Below are positions 1 to 6,071 of a stretch of 10,484 bases of DNA, in pieces (the first letter of the stretch is position 1; each line of letters opens with the position of its first letter). A program made the position numbers and the translations under genes. The DNA is from CAHJXF01 sp039936235 (GTDB lineage: Bacteria; Pseudomonadota; Gammaproteobacteria; Burkholderiales; Burkholderiaceae_D): positions 1 through 10,484 of the forward strand of contig JBDTIS010000037.1 of the NCBI GenBank assembly GCA_039936235.1. Reading direction: 5' to 3'. The notes under the pieces were generated by a model, which ran no database searches, was not told the origin of the DNA, and saw only the letters and a program-made list of their open reading frames with translations.

Positions 1-964
1 CAATCATGAGGATTCCATTGCCTGCGCCATGCAAGAGCGCGAACACGGCTGCGGCAGGTCCTCCGAGCAACAGCAAGCCGACGGCGCCTGCAGGATGCAG
101 GATCGCTGCAATGCGTGCGGACAGCAGTGGATGCGAGCGTCTGAGAAGACTCATCTCGACGAGTCGGCCCGCGACCTGCGCCGGTCCGAGCAGCGCGCCG
201 AGCGCGACTGCGGTGGCCAACGAGGTTCCACTCGCTTGAAGGAGCCGCGGCAAATGGGCAGCCATTGCCGTACCGACGAACCAGGTCGCGGCGAACACGA
301 TCGCCAACGTGATGGTGGCGCGTCGTGCATGCGCGCTGTCGCGCGGGCCGTTCGCGGGTGAGTCGACAACTCTTTCTCCTGCCTCTTGGGAGACGAGCGC
401 CGCCACTTTCGGCAAGGAGACATTGAGCGGCAATCCCACGATCAGGTGAAGGAATGCCCACGTATAGCAGGCGCCCCTCCATCCGACATGAATCTCGAGA
501 TACGTCGACAGCGGCCATCCGACCGTACTGGCGAATCCTGCGATGAGAGTGATCCCCCGAATCGCGTTGCGGGAATCGCTTCCATAGAGGCGGACCAGGG
601 AAGCGAAAGCTGCGTCGTACAGACCACCCCCCATACCGACGCCGAGGATCAGCCATGCCACGAACAGGCCGGCTCCGCTGGTTGCATTGGCCAACATGCA
701 AAGACCGAGGGCGAATAGAAGATTCGTGGCCATGAGCACGGGTCGCGCGCCCCATCGGTCGATGGCTCTACCCGCATGCGGACCGATCAATGCGGAGACG
801 ACGAGCGCGATCGAAAACGCGGCGAAAATCGTCGGCGTCGTCACGCCCAGGTCTCTCGCCATCGGTACTGCAAGCATCGTCGGCAGGTAATACGTCGAGG
901 CCCATGCAAGCGTCTGGGCCAAGCCCAGTTTGACGATCGTCGGCAGCTGTACGCTCAACGCCAT
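1..964 (-). CDS. MFS transporter, C-terminus cut by the left edge; possible arsenical efflux
   Basis: A frame on the minus strand stays open from an ATG at 964 to the window edge, giving about 321 residues without a stop, so the end of the gene lies outside. The protein is very hydrophobic, with clear membrane segments around residues 13-33, 46-65, 76-95, 97-119 and 132-154. Residues 61-75 (GPHAGRAIDRWGARP) form an MFS motif-A-like loop after the second helix. An ATG at 994 in the same frame (MPKQC...) is an alternative start. Neither has a strong ribosome binding site; I prefer 964 because the first helix follows closely. MFS genes are often found beside arsH in proteobacterial ars clusters, and ArsJ and ArsK are characterised MFS arsenical exporters. 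I infer efflux of an arsenical here, but the substrate cannot be read from sequence. It is separated from arsH by 312 bp, so it may have its own promoter. Confidence 0.85.
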   Translation of the reverse strand, partial: MALSVQLPTIVKLGLAQTLAWASTYYLPTMLAVPMARDLGVTTPTIFAAFSIALVVSALIGPHAGRAIDRWGARPVLMATNLLFALGLCMLANATSGAGLFVAWLILGVGMGGGLYDAAFASLVRLYGSDSRNAIRGITLIAGFASTVGWPLSTYLEIHVGWRGACYTWAFLHLIVGLPLNVSLPKVAALVSQEAGERVVDSPANGPRDSAHARRATITLAIVFAATWFVGTAMAAHLPRLLQASGTSLATAVALGALLGPAQVAGRLVEMSLLRRSHPLLSARIAAILHPAGAVGLLLLGGPAAAVFALLHGAGNGILMI

Positions 965-1106
965 TTCAACAGCAACTGAACATTGTTTCGGCATCTCGCA
1001 AAACCGCCATCGCGCATTCTGTTGCAGGCCGGATGTCAGTTCTTGACCGCATGATCCTGCGTCCTTTCGTTCTGGCGGGGGCAGACAGCAGTTCGCAACG
1101 GTTTCC

Positions 1107-1229
1107 TCACCGAATGCCTGCTTCGGCAATTGGAGTGAGCGAACTGAGCAATCGAGCCGCGTGTTCGTCGACCCTGATGACGAGTTCGTTCACGGTTCTG
1201 ATGCCATCATCGGTCATGATGATGAGCCG
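1107..1229 (-). pseudogene. Possible remnant of a MarR-type regulator C-terminus, in the 312-bp arsH/MFS gap
   Basis: The 965-1276 gap has no intact gene. On the minus strand from 1229 a frame reads RLIIMTDDGIRTVNELVIR followed by an amphipathic VDEHAARLLSSLTPIAEAG stretch, then stops at 1107. This has the look of the end of a MarR winged-helix protein, where a wing residue run leads into an LT-x-x-G segment and a dimerisation helix. The frame is closed by a TGA just upstream, so no DNA-binding domain is present. After the stop, a neighbouring frame is open from here into the MFS start, including an AFGEETVANCC segment, so a frameshift is possible. A short ORF starts at the ATG at 1217 (36 codons), but no convincing ribosome binding site precedes it. 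Chance similarity in GC-rich DNA is a real alternative. The rest of the gap shows nothing I recognise. Confidence 0.3.
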
Positions 1230-1276
1230 TTGTCAATAACAACTACGTGGTCCAAAGCCAGCGGACGCACGAATGC

Positions 1277-2014
1277 TCAGATCGACCGCTGATTGACCCG
1301 CTTCGACAACTCGGCCGCGCTCTCGCGGCGCTCGCTGTAGCGGTCGACCAGGTAGCCGGCTACGTCCCGTGTCAGGAGCGTGAACTTCATGAGCTCCTCC
1401 ATCACATCGACGATTCGGTCGTAATAGGCGGAGGGCCTCATGCGGCCGGCCTCGTCGAACTCGAGGAAAGCCTTCGCCACCGAGGACTGATTCGGGATCG
1501 TGATCATTCGCATCCACCGACCCAGTTGCCTGAGCTGGTTGACCGCATTGAAGGACTGGGATCCGCCGGACACCTGCATGACCGCCAGCGTCTTGCCTTG
1601 CGTCGGACGAACGGCCCCGATACTCAGCGGGATCCAGTCGATCTGCGCTTTCATGATTCCCGTCAGCGTTCCGTGCCGCTCCGGCGAGGTCCAGACCATC
1701 CCTTCGGCCCAGGCAGCGGCATCACGCAACTCCCGAACCTTCGGATGCGTATCCGGTTCCGCGTCTGGAAGCGGTAATCCGGCGGGATCGAAGATGCGCA
1801 CCTCTCCGCCCATGGCGGTCAGCAGACGGGCCGCCTCGATAGTGACCAGTTTGCTGAAAGAGCGTTCTCGGAGCGAACCGTACAGCAACAGGAATCGGGG
1901 TGGATGCGTCGATGAAGCCACGCCCGAGAAACGCGCGTTGCCGGGTCGCTCGAACGATGCGACGTCGACATTCGGCAGCGACGGATCAAGGAGAGGCACG
2001 ATCGCCTGTCGCAT
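1277..2014 (-). CDS. arsH: ArsH, NADPH-dependent FMN reductase / organoarsenical oxidase
   Basis: The 245-residue protein matches ArsH along its length. The flavodoxin-like FMN phosphate loop is GSLRERSFS at residues 46-54. Also present are the ArsH-typical SPERHGTLTGI (110-120), QIDWIPLS, VRPTQGKTLAVMQVSGGSQSF (about 136-155) and the RWMRMITIPNQSS block. The family uses NADPH and FMN, and characterised members oxidise trivalent methylarsenite and aromatic arsenicals to less toxic pentavalent forms in the cytoplasm. Length is typical (about 230-245). The ATG at 2014 lies inside arsC, overlapping its last codons by 29 nt; the next in-frame Met comes after the FMN loop, so this early start, or one close to it, is needed. 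It is the fourth gene of the arsR-acr3-arsC-arsH run and is probably co-transcribed. The 20-odd residues before HPPRFLLLYGS include the LDPSLPNVDVASFERP region usual for the family. Confidence 0.95.
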   Translation of the reverse strand: MRQAIVPLLDPSLPNVDVASFERPGNARFSGVASSTHPPRFLLLYGSLRERSFSKLVTIEAARLLTAMGGEVRIFDPAGLPLPDAEPDTHPKVRELRDAAAWAEGMVWTSPERHGTLTGIMKAQIDWIPLSIGAVRPTQGKTLAVMQVSGGSQSFNAVNQLRQLGRWMRMITIPNQSSVAKAFLEFDEAGRMRPSAYYDRIVDVMEELMKFTLLTRDVAGYLVDRYSERRESAAELSKRVNQRSI

Positions 2015-2441
2015 CGATTACCGGTTCACCGTCTTCCTTGGTGGACCCACCAAGCTGCCGAGCCGGGAGGATTTCAAGGACCGGTTCCGATGGTCGACGC
2101 AGCCGCGTGCCGAGCGCCGTCACGACGATGGGCCGGTTCATGAGGATCGGATACCGCATCATGAAGTCGAGCAGCTGATCATCGGCCCACGACGTTCTGT
2201 CGAGCTCGAGTTCGTCATACGGTGTGCCCTTCCGCCTCAGCAGGCCGCGCATCGGCATGCGTATCGCCTGAAGCAGTTCGACGAGTTCCTCGCGGCTCGG
2301 GGGACAATCGAGGCACTCGATGATCGTCGGCGCTATACCGGCATTTCGGATCATCGCCAACGTGTTTCGCGAGGTACCGCAGTCAGGGTTGTGATCGATC
2401 TCGACGGCCCACTCGCTCAAAGCGGCAGCCATGATGCTCAT
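1986..2441 (-). CDS. arsC: ArsC, glutaredoxin-coupled arsenate reductase
   Basis: The 151-residue protein aligns from memory with the plasmid R773-type ArsC of E. coli. It has the active-site HNPDCGTSRNTLAMIRN, with the nucleophile at Cys21 (Cys12 in R773). The three arsenate-binding arginines fall at Arg69, Arg103 and Arg116 (Arg60, 94 and 107 in R773), in LLRRK, NRPIVVT and GTRLRRPSE. It reduces arsenate to arsenite using glutathione and glutaredoxin, supplying the substrate of ACR3. The uniform +9 offset means the N-terminus is about nine residues longer than R773 ArsC; a second Met at residue 4 is an alternative start. The chosen ATG overlaps the acr3 stop by four bases (ATGA), a classic coupling arrangement, and supports the first Met. 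The 3' end overlaps arsH. It is not the thioredoxin-dependent (low-molecular-weight phosphatase-like) ArsC type. Confidence 0.96.
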   Translation of the reverse strand: MSIMAAALSEWAVEIDHNPDCGTSRNTLAMIRNAGIAPTIIECLDCPPSREELVELLQAIRMPMRGLLRRKGTPYDELELDRTSWADDQLLDFMMRYPILMNRPIVVTALGTRLRRPSEPVLEILPARQLGGSTKEDGEPVIDATGDRASP

Positions 2442-3511
2442 GCTTTTTGACCCGCTTCGTACCAGCCCGTGCTCTGGTTCACGATCTTGACGACGAGCAG
2501 CATGACCGGAACCTCGATCAGCACACCGACGACGGTCGCCAGCGCAGCACCCGACTCGAAACCGAACAGGCTGATCGCAGCCGCCACCGCCAGTTCGAAG
2601 AAGTTACTGGCGCCGATCAGGGCGGAGGGGCAGGCAACGGCATGCGACTCGCCGAGCCGACGGTTGAGCCAGTAGGCCAGTCCGGAATTGAAGAAGACCT
2701 GGATCAGGATAGGCACCGCGAGCATGGCGATGACAAACGGCTGCTCGATGATGGCCTTTCCCTGGAACGCGAAGAGCAGCACGAGCGTTGCCAGGAGTGC
2801 CGTGATCGACCACGGGCCGATCTTCGCCAGTGCTGCGTCGAACGCACCTTGACCTTTCCGCATCAACGCCTTTCGCAAGAGCTGCGCCAGGACCACCGGG
2901 ATGAGGATATAGAGCACCACGGACGTGATCAGCGTGTCCCACGGCACGATGATGGAAGACATCCCGAGAAGCAGGGCGACGATGGGCGCGAACGCGAACA
3001 CCATGATGGTGTCGTTGAGCGCGACCTGGGAAAGCGTGAACAACGGGTCGCCATTCGTCAGGCGACTCCACACGAAGACCATCGCAGTACAGGGCGCGGC
3101 GGCCAGCAGGATGAGTCCGGCGATGTAGCTGTCGAGCTGTCCGGCGGGGAGATAAGCCGCGAATACATGCCGGATGAACAGCCAGCCGAGGAATGCCATC
3201 GAGAACGGCTTGACGGCCCAGTTGATGAACAACGTCACGCCGAATCCCCGCCAGTGCTTGCGGACCTGTGATAGCGACGTGAAGTCCACCTTCAGCAGCA
3301 TCGGGATGATCATCACCCAGATCAGCAGTCCCACGGGAAGATTGACCTTCGCGATCTCCATGCGCCCGACGGCCTGGAATACCGTCGGCAGGGTCTGCCC
3401 CAGTCCGATGCCCACGACGATGCAGACGAAGACCCATACGGTGAGATAGCGCTCGAAGACGCTCATCGGCGCAGGCGCTGAACGCGATGACTGTAGAACT
3501 GTGGCGTTCAT
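2438..3511 (-). CDS. acr3: ACR3-family arsenite efflux transporter
   Basis: The 357-residue integral membrane protein has about ten hydrophobic segments and matches the ACR3 branch of the BART superfamily, not the unrelated ArsB antiporter. Key visible residues are the conserved Cys141 in AAAPCTAMVFVWS and Glu333 in VLIEVPVML; the equivalent Cys and Glu are essential in characterised ACR3 proteins. Other signature stretches are INWAVKPFSMAFLGW, NGDPLFTLSQVALNDTIM and GASNFFELAVAAAISLFG. It extrudes arsenite, driven by the proton motive force, and completes the ArsC reduction route. The first Met lacks a strong ribosome binding site, and Met16 (MSVFERYL) is a plausible alternative, since many ACR3 proteins begin near there. 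The 152 bp between arsR and this gene hold only a 27-codon minus-strand ORF with no recognisable family. The 3' end overlaps arsC by four bases. Confidence 0.96.
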   Translation of the reverse strand: MNATVLQSSRSAPAPMSVFERYLTVWVFVCIVVGIGLGQTLPTVFQAVGRMEIAKVNLPVGLLIWVMIIPMLLKVDFTSLSQVRKHWRGFGVTLFINWAVKPFSMAFLGWLFIRHVFAAYLPAGQLDSYIAGLILLAAAPCTAMVFVWSRLTNGDPLFTLSQVALNDTIMVFAFAPIVALLLGMSSIIVPWDTLITSVVLYILIPVVLAQLLRKALMRKGQGAFDAALAKIGPWSITALLATLVLLFAFQGKAIIEQPFVIAMLAVPILIQVFFNSGLAYWLNRRLGESHAVACPSALIGASNFFELAVAAAISLFGFESGAALATVVGVLIEVPVMLLVVKIVNQSTGWYEAGQKA

Positions 3512-3663
3512 TCGTTCGTTCTCAACTACGACCGATGTCGGTCAGGGCGACGTGCGGGACAGCGCGCTCCATGTTCTCGAGCGGCATGGAAAGCCTTAGA
3601 AGCATCCGGGTGCGGAAGATCAGGACGTTGTTCGTCGTCGAGGAGCAACCGAGAGGTAGGGCC

Positions 3664-3990
3664 TCAGCAGGCACAAGCGGCAGTCGCAGGCACGACCGCA
3701 CATTCGCCTCCGGTGCAGCAGTTTTCGGTGAGGTAACCGAGAAGATCGTTCATGCGCTCATAGGCGGCGCGATAGATCAGGTTGCGTCCCGATTGCTCGC
3801 TCGTGACCAGCCCGGCATGAAGCAGCTCCTTGAGATGAAACGAGAGCGCGTTACGAGCGACGTCGAGCCCATCTGCCATCGTGCTCGGCGTCAACCCTTC
3901 GGATCCCGCGACGACCAGAGCGCGATAGACGCGCAGGCGCTGAGGGTGGGCAAGCGCGGCAAGTCCGGATATGACGTCGGTTTCATTCAT
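3664..3990 (-). CDS. arsR: ArsR, arsenite-responsive repressor with a C-terminal cysteine cluster
   Basis: This is a small winged-helix protein of the ArsR/SmtB family, 108 residues from the ATG at 3990 (MNETDVISGLAALAHPQRL). The open frame also has an ATG five codons upstream at 4005, but that would place the start within the operator palindrome at 4000-4017, so I prefer 3990. Core features are ALAHPQRLRVYRAL in the first helices, a recognition region LTPSTMADGLDVARNALSFHLKEL and the wing SEQSGRNLIYRAA. The classic arsenite site in the DNA-binding helix (ELCVCDL) is absent. Instead the C-terminus reads NCCTGGEC, with Cys91, Cys92 and Cys97 in this numbering, followed by a CAC tail. This resembles the C-terminal three-cysteine site described for Acidithiobacillus ferrooxidans ArsR. 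It probably represses the whole ars operon and releases DNA on binding trivalent arsenic or antimony. No clear Shine-Dalgarno precedes the start. Confidence 0.93.
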   Translation of the reverse strand: MNETDVISGLAALAHPQRLRVYRALVVAGSEGLTPSTMADGLDVARNALSFHLKELLHAGLVTSEQSGRNLIYRAAYERMNDLLGYLTENCCTGGECAVVPATAACAC

Positions 3991-3999
3991 GGGTGGACG

Positions 4000-4017
4000 A
4001 TACAACGACCGTTGAAT
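4000..4017 (-). promoter_or_regulatory. Candidate ArsR operator (imperfect palindrome)
   Basis: Read on the minus strand this is ATTCAACGGTCGTTGTAT. The core CAACG-GT-CGTTG is a perfect 5+2+5 inverted repeat, and eight of nine arm positions pair over the full 18 bp. It ends 9 bp upstream of the chosen arsR ATG, where an autoregulatory ArsR site is expected, and the TTCAA...TTG style is like other ArsR-family operators. I could not place a convincing sigma70 -35/-10 pair around it. Function is inferred from position and symmetry. Confidence 0.55.
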
Positions 4018-4101
4018 TACTGCATGCTCGTTTTGGTTGACGCGGTATGACGTGGTGCCGTTCGTCGCCGTTGACGCGAAGCCAACCGGACGGCGAACGG
4101 A

Positions 4102-4122
4102 TCAGCGCTGAATCGGCGCTGA
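4102..4122. repeat. 7-bp inverted repeat with a 7-nt loop
   Basis: TCAGCGC at 4102-4108 pairs with GCGCTGA at 4116-4122 across a 7-nt loop. The GCGCTGA sequence also occurs directly repeated within it (4105-4111 and 4116-4122). It could form a small hairpin in RNA at the far end of the Lin0512 operon, but no U-tract follows on either strand. Binding site, terminator remnant and chance all remain possible. Confidence 0.4.
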
Positions 4123-4146
4123 CGCACCGATGGAGCCGGCGCGGCT

Positions 4147-4197
4147 GCAGGACGCATCTTCACGTTGCGCCGACGCCGTCGATCAGGCGCGTCCTGC
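4147..4197. repeat. 9-bp inverted repeat, 33-nt spacing
   Basis: GCAGGACGC at 4147-4155 is the exact reverse complement of GCGTCCTGC at 4189-4197. The arms are GC-rich and separated by 33 nt. It lies 59-109 bp beyond the stop of the last gene in the iclR-Lin0512 run, so a structured 3' end is possible. No poly-U tract is present. Confidence 0.4.
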
Positions 4198-4255
4198 GGC
4201 AGTGTTCGGAGATCGAGGTTTCACGTGCAATCCGGCGCCTTGTCGAAGGGCACGT

Positions 4256-4636
4256 TCAACTGTCCGATGCGGGAACGCTAAGTTGCCAACGACCCTGCTC
4301 GATCGGCAGGAAAGCTTCTATCGCGGCCGAGGCAATGACGTGGGTGGTGCCCTGCTCGGCATCATGCACATCGAGCCCGCCGTGTACGGCAGTGACCTCA
4401 GCGCGCCCTCGCGGCAATTCCGCGCAGACGCGGGCAAGGTCGACCCGGTCGGGCTCCTGTACGCCAATGGTGACCTGCACGCGCATTTCACGGTGGTCGA
4501 AACCGAGCGACTTGAACAGCACGATCGACGAGTGGTGCAGCGCATCGTGCACGGCCCGACAAGCGGCCTTGGTGTAGTCGCCTCCGTACAGGTCGTTACC
4601 GGTGCCCATCTCCAGAAGGATGCGTCTTTCAGTCAT
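4256..4636 (-). CDS. Lin0512-family protein, paralogue A (function unknown)
   Basis: The 126-residue soluble protein belongs by pattern to the Lin0512 family, small conserved proteins without an assigned role that I know of. Visible family-like blocks are EMGTGNDLYGGDYTKAACRAV (residues 9-29), IGVQEPDRVD, the LPRGRAEVTAVHGGLDV region and VIASAAIEA. It is clearly homologous to the gene immediately upstream (paralogue B). The differences look meaningful: the PYG of B is PRG here, NAAV is SAAI, and there is an extra tail of about a dozen residues after LPIEQG. The ATG overlaps the stop of paralogue B by 8 nt, and a GGAG lies 7 nt before the ATG, so translation is probably coupled. No signal peptide or membrane segment is seen, so it should be cytoplasmic. 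Being third in the iclR operon opposite xsc suggests a link to sulfonate metabolism (inference). Confidence 0.8.
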   Translation of the reverse strand: MTERRILLEMGTGNDLYGGDYTKAACRAVHDALHHSSIVLFKSLGFDHREMRVQVTIGVQEPDRVDLARVCAELPRGRAEVTAVHGGLDVHDAEQGTTHVIASAAIEAFLPIEQGRWQLSVPASDS

Positions 4637-4982
4637 GAGCGCGCTCCATGTCGAAGGAAACCATCACCGCAGCGTTGGCGATGACGCTGCCGCCTTCTTT
4701 TTCCCGGCGCGGAATGTCCAGGCCGCCCTTGACCACCGTAACAGTCGGTTGTCCGTACGGAAATATCCTCAGCAACGCTTCGGTATCCACAGCCTCGGGC
4801 TGTTGAACACCGATCTCCACGTTGATGATCATGGCTTCCCTAGGGAATCCGAACGCGTCGGCCACGTTCAGCGAGTTGTGCCACAGCGCATCACGGATGG
4901 CACGCGCGGCGGCCTCGGTGTAGTTGCCGCTGCGAATCGAGGTTCCCATTCCGAATTGCGTGACGAGTCGTTTCATGGCCAT
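4629..4982 (-). CDS. Lin0512-family protein, paralogue B (function unknown)
   Basis: I chose the ATG at 4982 (MAMKRLVTQFGMGTS), giving 117 residues. AGGA sits 8 nt upstream, and the 35 codons available further upstream are low-complexity and outside the family pattern. Visible blocks are FGMGTSIRSGNYTEAAARAIR, DALWHNS, IINVEIGVQQPEAVD, IFPYGQPTVTVVKGGLDI and VIANAAVMVSF. These agree with what I recall of the family consensus (an MGT start, a T-x-AA-x-RA helix, PYG, GGL and NAAV). It lies 101 bp downstream of iclR on the same strand and overlaps paralogue A by 8 nt. Between it and iclR, GATGCCGGC is repeated directly (5008-5016 and 5031-5039). The tandem pair could form a heteromer, one subunit canonical (B) and one diverged (A). 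No biochemical role is known to me; involvement with Xsc rests only on position. Confidence 0.8.
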   Translation of the reverse strand: MAMKRLVTQFGMGTSIRSGNYTEAAARAIRDALWHNSLNVADAFGFPREAMIINVEIGVQQPEAVDTEALLRIFPYGQPTVTVVKGGLDIPRREKEGGSVIANAAVMVSFDMERAHD

Positions 4983-5083
4983 GGCAGAGTTCCTGTCGAA
5001 GAAAAGGATGCCGGCATTCCTGGAATCGGTTGATGCCGGCGTCCGGTTCCACCGGTTGTTCCGGCAGTCGATCCGGGCGTGGT

Positions 5084-5914
5084 TCAAGCGCTGCCGTCAA
5101 AGGGATTGGTAGCGTCGTTCTCGATCCGGCTGAACGCTTCGGCCGCGCGGTGCAGGGCGGGCAGCAGCCCCAGCGCCTTTTCGGCCGACAAGCGCATGAC
5201 GGGTGCCTGAACGGCCACACACAGGTTGGAGTGGCCGCTGGTGCTCGGCACCTGCACGGCCACACACTGCAGGCCGGGCAGGAATTCTTCGTTGTCCAGG
5301 GCAAAACCCTGGCGCTTGACCTGTTTGATCTCTTCTTCCAGCGCATCGAGGTCGGTCAGCGTCTTGGGCGTGAAGGCCTGTAGCGTCGCGTTCGCGAGCA
5401 GACGCTGACGTTGCGACGGCGTCATGCCCGCCAGAAACAGCTTGCCACTGGCCGAGCAGTGCACCGGTACCCGCGAGCCCGGATGCAGATAGAAGCGCAG
5501 CGGAGCGGGTGTCTCCACGCGGTCGAGGTACATCACCTCGCTGCCGGTGAGCGCGGTCAGGTTGCAGCTCTCGCCGACTTCGTTGACCAGCGATCGCAGG
5601 ACGCCGTGACGCGCGCCATGAAAGGTGTCGTTGAGCAAGAGATTCTCGGCCAGCTTGCGCAGGCGTACGCCGGTGCTGTACTGGCGGCTGTCGCCGCTGC
5701 GTTCCAACAGCCCGGCGCCTTCCAGCTGCTGCAGCATGCGGTGCAGTGTGGGCTTGGGGATGTCGGTCTCCTCGGCCAGGCTTTGCAGCGAGAAGAACTG
5801 GTCCTTGGAGGCGACCACTTCCAGCAGCGCGAAGAGACGCAGCGTGGGGGTGTCGCCGTTGATTTCCACCGGCGCCTGCACAGGAACGGACTGTATCTTC
5901 ATGGGGTCGATCAT
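5084..5914 (-). CDS. IclR-family transcriptional regulator, probable regulator of xsc
   Basis: The 276-residue protein has the IclR layout. The N-terminal winged helix-turn-helix lies around residues 25-85, with helices in LQSLAEETDIPKPTLHRML (43-61) and the wing near GDSRQYSTG. The C-terminal effector-binding domain spans about 95-265, with the family-typical HCSASGKLFLA (152-162), the KRQGFALDNEEFLPGLQCVAV segment (about 200-220) and a final LPALHRAAEAFS helix. Length fits the family (250-280). The start at 5914 lacks a good ribosome binding site; Met5 (5902) is an alternative. It is transcribed divergently from xsc across 157 bp and leads the two Lin0512 genes, so it most likely controls xsc and its own operon. 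xsc genes are more often linked to TauR, a MocR/GntR-type regulator, so an IclR regulator here is a variant arrangement. The effector is unknown; sulfoacetaldehyde or a precursor is a guess. Confidence 0.92.
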   Translation of the reverse strand: MIDPMKIQSVPVQAPVEINGDTPTLRLFALLEVVASKDQFFSLQSLAEETDIPKPTLHRMLQQLEGAGLLERSGDSRQYSTGVRLRKLAENLLLNDTFHGARHGVLRSLVNEVGESCNLTALTGSEVMYLDRVETPAPLRFYLHPGSRVPVHCSASGKLFLAGMTPSQRQRLLANATLQAFTPKTLTDLDALEEEIKQVKRQGFALDNEEFLPGLQCVAVQVPSTSGHSNLCVAVQAPVMRLSAEKALGLLPALHRAAEAFSRIENDATNPFDGSA

Positions 5915-5942
5915 AATACGATCTCAAAAAAGAGGATAAATT

Positions 5943-6019
5943 ATTCCGATAACCAAGATTCTTGTTGACGTGGTGAAAAAACTCTCCTAAAGTCGCTTCA
6001 CATTCCATTAATCGGAATG
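5943..6019. promoter_or_regulatory. Candidate IclR operator elements in the iclR-xsc intergenic region
   Basis: Two inverted-repeat relationships stand out. CATTCC at 6001-6006 and GGAATG at 6014-6019 form a 6-bp palindrome with a 7-nt centre. ATTCCGAT at 5943-5950 is the exact reverse complement of ATCGGAAT at 6011-6018. Dyads of the GGAA/TTCC kind are common IclR-family sites. The right-hand palindrome falls at about the expected xsc transcription start and the left one upstream of the -35, which would suit repression by looping or blocking. Binding is inferred. Confidence 0.5.
5965..5993 (+). promoter_or_regulatory. Candidate sigma70 promoter of xsc
   Basis: TTGACG at 5965-5970 and TAAAGT at 5988-5993 are separated by 17 bp. 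They match the sigma70 consensus at 5/6 and 4/6 positions. Transcription would start near 6000, about 70 bp before the xsc ATG, and the leader would contain the CATTCC/GGAATG palindrome. This stretch is AT-rich compared with its surroundings, as expected for a promoter. The iclR promoter must lie in the same interval on the other strand. Confidence 0.55.
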
Positions 6020-6071
6020 AATTGTTTCATATTCGAACTAACACCATCGGCCAGCGCCGCAGGAGACATCG

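Larger units (their letters stand above)
4018..4255. other. Gene-free junction between the arsenic and sulfonate blocks
   Basis: About 240 bp separate the arsR upstream region from the end of the second Lin0512 gene. I see no coding sequence with family resemblance on either strand. The stretch carries two inverted repeats, listed separately, and no T-rich run that would make either a standard intrinsic terminator. On the minus strand just past the Lin0512 stop, a short frame reads LNVPFDKAPDC before ending, which is too short to interpret. The region must hold the arsR promoter at its left side. Confidence 0.5.

Noticed and set aside
1500..2450. Long plus-strand ORF of 316 codons across arsC and arsH
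   Set aside because: It lies antisense to two clearly recognised genes and is Arg/Ser/Pro-rich with no domain pattern; a shadow of GC-rich coding DNA.
4003..4005. arsR start five codons upstream at 4005
   Set aside because: It would put the start codon inside the operator palindrome and adds residues (MYRPP) not typical of the family; 3990 fits better.
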